Source: Neovahlkampfia damariscottae (lineage: Eukaryota; Heterolobosea; Selenaionea; Neovahlkampfiida; Neovahlkampfiidae). Taken from it: 64,000 nucleotides of DNA. Of this stretch, positions 56,230 to 64,000 are shown piece after piece. The stretch covers positions 20,319 through 84,318 of the forward strand of contig JABLTG010000086.1 of the NCBI GenBank assembly GCA_016618085.1, in the 5' to 3' direction. The notes beneath the pieces are model-generated. The model was not told the DNA's origin. It saw only the letters and a list, made by a program, of their open reading frames with translations, and did no database searches. Both the position numbers and the translations under genes were made by a program. How positions within the stretch are numbered: the stretch's first letter is position 1; every line of letters begins with the position of its first letter.

Positions 56230-56957
56230 TGTTTTTTACATACACTTTCATCATGTTTCATGCAGTAATCAACACCATCTATCGTTTTGCACAACCAAGA
56301 TGGTATATATAATGCATCAAAAGCACGCAACTGAATTTTTTTTCCAAACCAGCCATAACTTGGATAAGTCACTATTTTCTGACCCAAATAAAGCTTTTTT
56401 ACTTGCATTTCAAATTGATTCCAAACACCTTGATTATGACATTTTAATTGTGGTACTACATTGATGATAGTATTTGAATCTCTTCCAATTGAATTCCATG
56501 GAGTTAAATGTCCTCTCTGGTATTCATTTTGGACTGCTTGATAATCTTTTGAAGTTATTGCCGAAAATTTCTCATCTCTCCAAGGAGTTCTACGACTTGG
56601 AACATTTGATTCCCATGTTTTTTGTGTTGATGATACTGGTATTGAGTACAATGTATCAAAAACCACTTCATATCTTTTGAAAGATTTTGTGACATATCTG
56701 TGGAACACCTGATAATACAATAGAGAAGAAAATATCACAAGAATGATAAAAGAGCATAAAATACATGATCCTGAAGTCACCAAGCATAATATAGAAGTTT
56801 GAGATTTTTTTTCTGGTGGCACCAAAGTCAATTCGTCTTCTTTTTCTTCTTCAATGTCCAACATTAAATCATCAAAGTTGGTTGTGGGATAGTTTTCTTT
56901 TTCTTGTTCCTCTATTTCACTGAACAACAGGTCGATGTGTTCATTTTCTTGAAACAT
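56190..56957 (-). CDS. Membrane-anchored DNA/RNA non-specific endonuclease
   Basis: A betabetaalpha-metal nuclease of the NUC1/EndoG/Serratia type. The catalytic motif is RGHLTPWNS (DRGH in most members, here QRGH) at about 56525-56500, followed by [20 protein letters not shown] with the metal-binding asparagine. An acidic cytosolic stretch of about 70 residues and one transmembrane helix ([20 protein letters not shown]) precede it, so the nuclease domain should face the lumen or outside. Cysteines near the C-terminus (C-C-C-C spacing in [20 protein letters not shown]) may form disulphides there. About 255 residues, no intron. ATG at 56957, ATTGG 10 bp upstream. Confidence 0.75.
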   Translation of the reverse strand: MFQENEHIDLLFSEIEEQEKENYPTTNFDDLMLDIEEEKEDELTLVPPEKKSQTSILCLVTSGSCILCSFIILVIFSSLLYYQVFHRYVTKSFKRYEVVFDTLYSIPVSSTQKTWESNVPSRRTPWRDEKFSAITSKDYQAVQNEYQRGHLTPWNSIGRDSNTIINVVPQLKCHNQGVWNQFEMQVKKLYLGQKIVTYPSYGWFGKKIQLRAFDALYIPSWLCKTIDGVDYCMKHDESVCKKHYCKVVSPRFPGC

Positions 56958-56999
56958 GGTCAAATATGATTGGATAATTGTTCAAATTTTAAATTATTT

Positions 57000-59460
57000 A
57001 TCCTTGAAATATTTGATGTTGTCTTAAAATTAAGGTTTAAAATTGAATGTAAAGTTTATTCTTGCTTCGTTTCCTAAATCAAGACAATTGGCTAATTCAA
57101 AGTATCCATAAAAATACTATTTCATTAGTCTACTGCATCTAATATAATGATTGGTCCTTAAATTCTCCTGGTTCATTTCTATAAATTGTTTAACAACTTG
57201 TTAGCAACAGGAATTACAGGACTTATATTACACTTGAAATACTGCACGTATGCTAGCCAATGAGCATCTGCAAATATAGACCAATCATAATAAACCTTTA
57301 CCTTCTAAGTAAGAGTGAGTATGAATACCCCATATTCTCTTTCTCTTTCACAACTCGTCAAATTCCTCCAATTCTCTGAAAATTTTGTAACTTCAGTTTT
57401 TATAACTTTTCAGAGTATTCTAATGAGTTGTCAGAGTTTTATAAATATCCTCTCTCAATCTATATTCTACTGCCATATTTGACTCTTGTAATGTCATAAT
57501 TACATATTTCTGTTCATTGATTTTAGTTTTTCTTTAGTAAAATAATTTTGGATATTTTATATTCTTTAAATGTTTCATGGGAAATTTTCTTTTTAAAATT
57601 ACTCTCTCTTCTTCGATAATATAGTATTCTCTATCTTGTTTAATTATCTTTGCTGGTCCTTCATATTTGATGTTTAATTTATCATAACTTCCTTCTACAT
57701 CTCCAATCCTTTTATAATAAACAATAGTTCTTGGTGGTAATTGATGATTATCATTTAAAATAATCCCACTTCTTACAGATTTATGGACTAAACCGTCATA
57801 AACTTGTTCTCTATCATCATTCTGTTGATTTGTTTTAGCTATTCTTTCTGCAATGAATGGATATACTCTCTTTTGAAATTCAAATATGTTCTTTATATGT
57901 TCTTCTATTTCATCAATTACACTTTTTATTCTTTCATTATAATATCTTGATAATCAATCTCCTGGTTTAGATGTCTTCCGTGAAATAAGAAAAATGAAGT
58001 TGTATTGAAAGTACTAACTGGTCTTATATTTAATATGTATTGGATAAATTCTAATAGTTGTTCTACATTTAAATTCAATTGTTATTATCTTTTTAAATAA
58101 TTCCTTCACTGATTGAACTTTTCTTTCTGCTAATTTATTTGGTGAATATGAAGTTGTTAAATAATGTTTTACTAAAAATCGTTGTTTAATTTCTTTAAGT
58201 ATTTTTGTATTGAATTTTCTATTTGTAGCTATTGCCTTTGGGAATCCATATTCAAACAATTGAAATAAAAATGCATCTGCAATTCCTTCAGATGTTTTAT
58301 TAACTATCCTTGTTAAAATCACATATCTTGTAAATGTATCTACTGTTAATAATACCGAAAAATCATAGTTTTTAAAACTTAATAAGTCCATTGCCCATAT
58401 CTGATTTGGTTCATTTGCAGTATAGTGTTTGGTGTTGTTCATCATTTGAAAATCATCTTTTACTCTATTCAACTTCACACATGTTTTGCATTCTTTCATT
58501 TGATTTATAATTAACTTAATTATATCTCCTTTTCTTAATGGTACATCATCTTCCTCCAAATCTTCAATATCTCTTTTGAAATTCGTTTTAAAATGATGAT
58601 ATTGTTGATTGACTACCATGTATCGTGTTTGTGAGCAGTTTTGATTGCTTGCATCACTGCTTCAGACACAATGTTAATTTCGACTGTTTGATTTAAACGT
58701 GAGAGAATATCTGGGAACAAATTTCTAATTCCAGCCGCATGTATCACTTGCATCTTACCTAAAAATTCCGCAATAACATCAAAATATGATGCTATGTGTA
58801 TATTTTCATTATGCTGTTTGGTATTATTCAATAATGTTAAAAGAGCTGAATAGTCAGTATAGCACTTGAATCTTTTGTGTAGTAACAAATTTCTCTCTTT
58901 TTTTAATATGTAAGTTCTGGCCATGAATCTTTTGTTGAACATTTTGCTTTAAATCTTGAAGCTCTAATCGTGTTGGGATCTATTTGATTAACCAATTTGG
59001 TTTTCAAGTTTTCTGGCAGAAGTTCTTTTAATTCATTATACCATTCATCTTTCAAAATTTGATCATTCATATAGCTATTAAAATCTAAAAAGAATGTTCT
59101 AAATTTAAAAATGTCACCATCAAATCTTTGAACTTTTCCTTTTCTGCTTGCTTGTGATTTGATTGCTAATTCTTTTGCTCTTAATAAAATTTTTTCATTT
59201 GTCTCTTGTAACTTTTCATTATAAATTCTTTTTCTTTCAATTTCTTCTAAATATGTTTTATAATGTTTTAACTCTTCTTTATCTTCCATAGTCATACTCT
59301 TCTTAGCTTTTTCAATCTTATTGACTGGTACTGTTTTCATTTCCTCTACTAATGTTAAAAACAATTCTGATCTAGGAAATTCACATCCTTCATCACTTAA
59401 CTCCAATGTTTCTCTTATTTTTTCATTTGTGAATTCTTGAACTTGTTCTTTATACTTCAA
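57000..59460 (-). mobile_element. Decayed Ty3/gypsy-like LTR retroelement lacking reverse transcriptase
   Basis: Reading on the minus strand: a gag-like frame without an ATG (59460-58903; RFDGDIFKFRTFFLDF), then directly RNase H (58942-58613; KCYTDYSALLTLLNN, ending GIRNLFPDILSRL), then integrase. Integrase has the zinc-binding region (HH...CKTC), a core with WAMDLLSF (first Asp), TNRKF where TDxG is expected, and LAERKVQS (Glu), and after a break near 57960 a GPY/F-type C-terminus (KYEGPAKIIKQDREYYII). Protease and reverse transcriptase are missing, and frames break at least three times. A purine-rich tract (57327-57349 on this strand) could be the priming tract, and DNA down to about 57000 could be the 3' LTR; no second LTR is in the window. 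Confidence 0.75.
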
Positions 59461-59490
59461 GATTATCCAATCACATCACGATTTGTTTCA

Positions 59491-60960
59491 ATGAAAGAGC
59501 AACACAACAAAGTGAAAACTCAGAATTATTTTTATTTAGAAAAAGATGAAAAAGTAAACCAAAAATTAATATTAAACAGTAATTCAATACAGTTAGGTCC
59601 ATTCACAGGAGATGATCTGATGGATTTATATGAAGCAGGAAAAATCAACGAAAACACACAAATCTCAGAACAAAGTGAGGACAAATGGCAAAAAGTATCT
59701 CAAAATAAACAACTTCATGATTACTTTCGTACCATGTTAAATGAAGATGAATACAATGAAGAAGAAAGTAACTTTCAAACAGATGAAGTTAGTTCATTAA
59801 TTCAAGAATTGAATCAACTTGAAAATGAAACAGAAGAAATTGAAGAATCACCAGAGGAAGAAAAAAAACAAGAAAAACCAAAAGAGAGTTTAAAGAGAAA
59901 AGAAATTCCAAAAAATAAAATTCAACCTCAACTTCCACCTAATGTGCCAAAAGAAACAATCATTGAATATAATGAACAAACAGGAAACTTCTTTTATCGA
60001 GAACAAGATGGTTTAGTTTTAGAATATGACTCACAAAGAAATGGATGGTTTCCAAAATTAGATTCATCAATTTTCAATAAACAATCTGAAATTTATGGAC
60101 CTACAATTGAACCAGAATTAGGTGAAGATGGTGAACCTTTGAAAAAAAAGAAAAAAAAAGAAAAAAAAAAAAAAGAAAATTCAGAGCCAAATCAATGGAG
60201 TGAACAAGGAAAAAATACAAATCTGTATGTCACTGGATTACCAAAAGATATAACTCTCAAAGAATTTAAAGAATATTTTTCACATTTTGGAGTTTTTAAA
60301 AAGGATTTGGAAACAGGTGAAGATCGTGCTAAATTATATGCAGATGAAAAAGGTATGTTGAAAGGAGATGGTTTAGTTTATTTTATGAAAGAAGAATCAG
60401 TTCAAAATGCAATTAATTTATTGGATAATACAGAAATTAAACCTGGTTTTCCAATTAAACTTCAAGTTGCAACATTTAAAAAAAAAGATAATTTTCAACC
60501 AAAGGAAAAAAAATACTCAAAAAAAGATTATCAAAAACAATTCAAGCAATTAGAATGGGGTATTGATAAGGGAAGAGTTGAAGAAGTCAAAGGTCCAAAA
60601 ATTGTTATTTTGAAACATATGTTTACATTGGATGAATTTTCGACAGATCCTCTTTTTGAACAAAATTTGAAATTTGAAATTAGACAAGAATGTCAAAGAT
60701 TTGGTCAAGTTGAGAAGATTAAAGTGTTTAAAAATCATCCTGATGGCGTTGTTGAAATCAAATTTGTTCTTTCAACTTCTGCCGAAATGTGTATTAAAAC
60801 ATTTGATGGCAGATTTTTTGATGGAAGAAAAATATCAGCTGAATTTTGGGATTTTAAAACAAAATATAATCAAGTTGCAAGTCAAGATTTGGATGATGAT
60901 GAGGAAGATGAATTGAGATGGGAAGAATTTGGAAAATCATTGGACGAAAAGAAACAATAA
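59491..60960 (+). CDS. HTATSF1: HTATSF1/Cus2-like U2 snRNP splicing factor
   Basis: A U2 snRNP assembly factor. Domains in order: an N-terminal GYF_2-like segment (QLGPFTGDDLMDLYEAGKI), an acidic linker, a WW-like FFYREQDGLVLEYDSQ / NGWFPKLD stretch typical of HTATSF1, a first RRM (TNLYVTGLPKDITLKEF) and a C-terminal UHM domain (VEIKFVLSTSAEMCIKTFDG, with the RxF-like GRFFDG loop) near 60760-60860. The gene is one exon, 489 residues. A GYF_2 domain in front of HTATSF1 is not usual in animals or fungi. The CCAAT (59467-59471) lies within 7 bp of the retroelement's edge. Confidence 0.85.
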   Translation: MKEQHNKVKTQNYFYLEKDEKVNQKLILNSNSIQLGPFTGDDLMDLYEAGKINENTQISEQSEDKWQKVSQNKQLHDYFRTMLNEDEYNEEESNFQTDEVSSLIQELNQLENETEEIEESPEEEKKQEKPKESLKRKEIPKNKIQPQLPPNVPKETIIEYNEQTGNFFYREQDGLVLEYDSQRNGWFPKLDSSIFNKQSEIYGPTIEPELGEDGEPLKKKKKKEKKKKENSEPNQWSEQGKNTNLYVTGLPKDITLKEFKEYFSHFGVFKKDLETGEDRAKLYADEKGMLKGDGLVYFMKEESVQNAINLLDNTEIKPGFPIKLQVATFKKKDNFQPKEKKYSKKDYQKQFKQLEWGIDKGRVEEVKGPKIVILKHMFTLDEFSTDPLFEQNLKFEIRQECQRFGQVEKIKVFKNHPDGVVEIKFVLSTSAEMCIKTFDGRFFDGRKISAEFWDFKTKYNQVASQDLDDDEEDELRWEEFGKSLDEKKQ

Positions 60961-61903
60961 ATTCTTTTGATAAAACTCATCAACCAAGTTGTTCTAAATT
61001 CACTTATCAATCATTAGAAGACATAAATCAAAGTGCGATAAACAGGAAGGATCTTTTTTTTTCTTGGATTTGTGCAACTTGTTTTGCAAAGTGAAAAAGA
61101 TGATCTTTGAATAATCTTCCTTGAGGAGTTCCTGTAAATGAACCATCTTTTGCAAAATTGGAACATGCACAAAATTTTCCTCTTTTATCGATCAATTTTT
61201 TACTCAGGACGTTTTTTTGATGTATTTTAATTTTATAATAAAGAATATTTCAAAAGAGGGAGAAATAAATTTGTCTACAAATTTGTCCAATCATTTGATT
61301 TCGTTTGTACACTTTTTAACATGTGGATGGTTGATGAAGAAATAGATTTATTTGGTTTTTCTTTTTTTCTTTTTTAACTTTTCAGTTGTAGACAACTTTC
61401 TTTTTTTACTCAACAAGTGAACTTTTCCAATTTTTTTCTCTTTAACTTCTTTCACCATTTTATGTGTAGGTTGGCTACAAATTTCATTACTGACCCTACA
61501 ACAGGCAGCACAACACTAAAATTGTTATTTGAATTTAATTGTACCTTTGAAACACAATTTTTGTTGGTTTTTCTTACATTTTTTATTTGAACAATAGATA
61601 ATTTCCTGTTGTTGCACCAATTCAGTTTTTTTAGATTTTATAGCATAAAATGAAGTAACAGAGTTGTTGATGTCAAATAAAAGTGGTATTTGGTAGTAAA
61701 GAGTTGTACTAGGGTAAAAACAATAGGTTTATTCAGGGTTATGTTTCTTTGAAAACTTTGTTGCTTATATAATTGATCCCTGGTCTAATTTTAGATCTTT
61801 TCCGGACTAATTTATGGTAGCACAAAATAATTTATTGGTGCTGATAACCAATCGTATCAAAGAACCAATGAAACTGAAACAATGCATTTAAAGTAAATTT
61901 ACA
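60961..61903. other. 943-bp region with only weak coding signal
   Basis: No recognisable gene. Two weak candidates exist. On the minus strand a frame ending at 61028 reads KRGKFCACSNFAKDGSFTG and looks protein-like but has no ATG. On the plus strand, a CCAAT at 61291 is followed by an ATG at 61321 and splice-like sites that would give about 60 residues. Both may be remnants. The rest is AT-rich and simple. Confidence 0.5.
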
Positions 61904-62410
61904 ATGAACATCTCCTTACCTTCAAATCTTTGCTCATTAATCGATTTAATTCCTCAAATAAGTCAAATTGAATACAATCTTGAGGACAAAGTCATGATTG
62001 GAAGAACAACAAAGAAATGTTCTGCGTCAATTTTTCAAGGAAAAAATATTGGAAGAGTTTACAAAGGAAATAGAAGAGAGTTGAAAGATGATCAAGTTAT
62101 TCCAAAAGTAACCGTTTTAGTTGTACGCATGAACGAAGAAGAAATCAAAAACTCAGATTTTACGCACCTCAGATACTATGACCAAACAAATTACGTACCT
62201 TTTACCAAAACAATATATTACCCTAGACAACAGTTCAACAATGTCAAAATTTTGTTTGTGTACTGGCTTGATCGTAATTACTTGGAAATTCATCAAACAA
62301 ATGGAAAGAATATTCAATCAATTCAAATACATTTTTACTCTTTAACACTATCAAATCATTTACTTGATAAATTTTATGCCAATGTGAAAACTTTGGAGGT
62401 GACTTGGTGA
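61904..62410 (+). CDS. Hypothetical protein, unknown family
   Basis: A 168-residue intronless frame beginning MNISLPSNLCSLIDLI, with IFQGKNIGRVYKGNRRELKD in the middle and an aromatic-rich second half. No domain is recognised. Two CCAAT boxes lie 35-50 bp upstream, which favours a real gene. Its 3' end overlaps a minus-strand frame. Confidence 0.5.
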   Translation: MNISLPSNLCSLIDLIPQISQIEYNLEDKVMIGRTTKKCSASIFQGKNIGRVYKGNRRELKDDQVIPKVTVLVVRMNEEEIKNSDFTHLRYYDQTNYVPFTKTIYYPRQQFNNVKILFVYWLDRNYLEIHQTNGKNIQSIQIHFYSLTLSNHLLDKFYANVKTLEVTW

Positions 62411-62836
62411 TTATAAAAGTAATTTGAGTATAGTATTCTCTTTTTTTATCAAATCTTAATTCTTGAAAATTGTCTTTGATTGTGGATCGCATTTCCATAA
62501 ATTTAAGTGCTTGTGATTCATTTTCTTTTTGATTTGTATCTTTCAACAATATAGTTCTACAATCTAGATTTTTAATTTCAAATCGTTTGTCAGAAAAGAT
62601 ATTCAAATTTTAGTAAATTTTTTTTTGAAATAGCAAATATTCTTCAAAAAAAAAATTAGATTTAGAACAAAATAATTTGATATCATCAGTGTTGGTTGTG
62701 TATAATTCAAAAAATAATGTTTGATAATCCCAAAATCTGATTCAATTGTTTGAAAAAATTCATTTGAAAACAATGGACAATACAATTTGTTTGCAACTGA
62801 TAATCTTTTTAAATAACATGTGATATGTTTTTGCAA
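62244..62836 (-). pseudogene. Frameshifted remnant of an unidentified gene
   Basis: Two minus-strand frames (62836-62603 and 62606-62244) look like parts of one protein but are out of frame with each other and with a third short stretch (LFCSKSNFFFEEYLLFQKK) between them. No intron with standard ends joins them. The second half overlaps the opposing hypothetical gene by about 165 bp. No family is recognised. Confidence 0.3.
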
Positions 62837-62844
62837 TAGGAAAA

Positions 62845-63247
62845 TGAAGCCTTTATTTCCCTTCGTAAATTATCTGGTTGGTTCTATGAGATCTCAATTT
62901 TATTGGACAATTGTTTCTTCAGCTTTGGATCCGAAGGAGACTGATCACCTCATCTTTGAGTTCGAATTTAGAAGAAGCTGTTAGGTAAGAAAAAGTACCA
63001 TTTCATCATTGTAGAATCAAAACAGAGAATGATATTCAATTTCATAGGAAGATGGAAATTCGATTGTTGGTAGAGATGTTTGTTACTTCTTCTCAACTGA
63101 ATGACATTGAAGGAGCAACTTGGAATGTACAATTGAAAGAATGCACGTCCGAGAGAGAATGCAAACTTGAAGGTCAAACTGAATCGGAATATTTGATTTT
63201 TCCGTTACAAAGTGACTATTCGGAATCGTTTGTGAACTATATATAGA
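62845..63247 (+). other. Possible small spliced ORF next to the recombinase
   Basis: An intron with good ends (GTAAGAAAA at about 62982, ATTTCATAG at about 63049) joins two frames to a product of about 100 residues ending at 63246. No convincing ATG precedes the first exon in the required frame; the second exon alone could start at 63052 (MEIRLLVEMF). The product is not recognised. GC content and codon use begin to resemble the recombinase rather than the housekeeping genes. Confidence 0.3.
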
Positions 63248-63322
63248 TTTTCTAAATTCCAAAAAATTATAAATGGATGGAAAAATCAGAAAAGACGCCA
63301 AGAAAACAGATAGAGCAAGCTG

Positions 63323-64000
63323 ATGAGCAATAATGATCAATGCAATGAAAAGTATATCACCAGTAAAAAAATCAGAGAACAGTAGGAGTTTGTAATTCAA
63401 CACTCAAACGATGGGCAAATGAAGGAAAAATTAGTAGTATCCGAACAATCGGAAACAAAAGGCTCTATGGATGTGATGACATTAGAAGAGTCTTTGGAGT
63501 TGAAAGTATTGAAAAGAAAAAGAGAAAGTTATGTTATGCCAGAGTTAGTAGTCAAAAACAAAAAGGGGACCTCGAAAGACAAGTGGAAGACCTCCGAAGA
63601 GAATACCCAAATCATGAAATCATCCAAGACATTGGAAGTGGTGTCAACTTCGAAAGGAAAGGATTTAAAACCTTGGTGGACCAAATCATGTCTGGAAATA
63701 TCTCGGAGCTTGTCATCAGTCATCGAGACCGACTTGTTAGATTTGGATACCCACTCCTTGAACAAATATGCCAAAAGTTTGAGTGCAAAATCGTGGTTCA
63801 ACATAAAGATGTCAACTCCGATCCAACCAACGATCTTGCCGAAGACTTATTATCCATCGTTACAGTTTTTACCGCCAAACATCATGGACTTAGAGCAGGA
63901 GAAAAGAAAAGGAAAAGAAAAGAAGCAGAAATCATCGAATGCAACAAAAAAAGTAAAGTTAGAAAAGGAAGTAATAAAGAAGGAACCAGCAGACAAATGC
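63323..64000 (+). CDS. IS607-family serine recombinase (TnpA-like), runs off the edge
   Basis: An N-terminal MerR-like helix-turn-helix (EKYITSKKIREQ, then CNSTLKRWANEGK and IRTIGNKRLY) precedes a resolvase catalytic domain. The active-site serine is in KLCYARVSSQKQKGDLERQ (about 63527-63580), and the supporting arginines are in ELVISHRDRLVRFG. EDLLSIVTVFTAKHHGLRAG near the end is the helix typical of IS607 enzymes. The two parts of the HTH are in different frames: one base seems missing near 63380. About 226 residues are visible with no stop before 64000, so it should end just outside. IS607 elements lack inverted repeats and carry tnpB, or in eukaryotes Fanzor, after tnpA. GC content is clearly higher than in the rest of the window, a sign of transfer. 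Confidence 0.85.

Noticed and set aside
1-64000. tRNA genes and CRISPR arrays.
   Set aside because: No B-box-like GTTCGAATC with a matching acceptor stem was found in gaps, and no regularly spaced repeats exist.

Overview
The window is a piece of nuclear genome from an AT-rich, very gene-dense, free-living unicellular eukaryote. About 45 protein genes fill 64 kb on both strands. Most have several tiny GT-AG introns (roughly 28-70 nt), gaps between genes are often under 100 bp, and TAA, TGA and TAG all act as stops. Complex I subunit NDUFA5, mitoribosomal proteins mL41 and mS33 and a PPR protein point to an aerobic mitochondrion. The lineage cannot be fixed from sequence alone. The mix (RWP-RK factor, GCC2/GCC3-ABCG protein, IS607-type recombinase) would fit a Naegleria-like heterolobosean or another amoeba, but this is inference.

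Layout. 0.2-5.6 kb: CDP-ethanolamine synthesis, ZPR1, and a MAP kinase with an N-terminal PUB domain. 5.8-13 kb: a giant DMXL/Rav1 V-ATPase regulator. 13-21.4 kb: NAA60, proteasome alpha-4, EMC5, NDUFA5, exosome RRP43, VPS16, a PLP dehydratase/racemase. 21.4-29.5 kb: a PPR protein, eL21, a RasGAP, mL41, carnosine N-methyltransferase, an RWP-RK factor, phosphoglycerate mutase. 29.5-38 kb: separase and condensin subunit D2, divergently arranged. 38-49.5 kb: PARP16, GOSR1, mS33, a giant ABCG-like protein with a ruined ATPase, a two-domain cyclophilin, eS27, a small XRN-like nuclease, an acid-ceramidase remnant. 49.5-55.6 kb: WDR44, PHF5A, a membrane-anchored CH-domain protein, guanylate kinase, BCAS2, TBCA. 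55.6-64 kb is the accessory part: a broken PP2A-like phosphatase, a membrane nuclease, a decayed Ty3/gypsy-like retroelement, HTATSF1, poorly coding DNA, and at the right edge an IS607-family serine recombinase with more GC-rich DNA.

Shared logic. Nearly every gene has a CCAAT motif in either orientation within about 1-70 bp of its ATG. Divergent genes share one, with start-to-start gaps as small as 20 and 35 bp. Genes tie together as membrane traffic (VPS16, GOSR1, WDR44, DMXL), splicing (PHF5A, BCAS2, HTATSF1) and chromosome segregation (separase, condensin).

Most promising: the IS607-type recombinase, whose usual partner in eukaryotes is a Fanzor RNA-guided nuclease that would lie just past base 64000; the PUB-MAPK fusion; and a 75-bp non-coding element present at two distant loci with a compensatory change in a palindrome.
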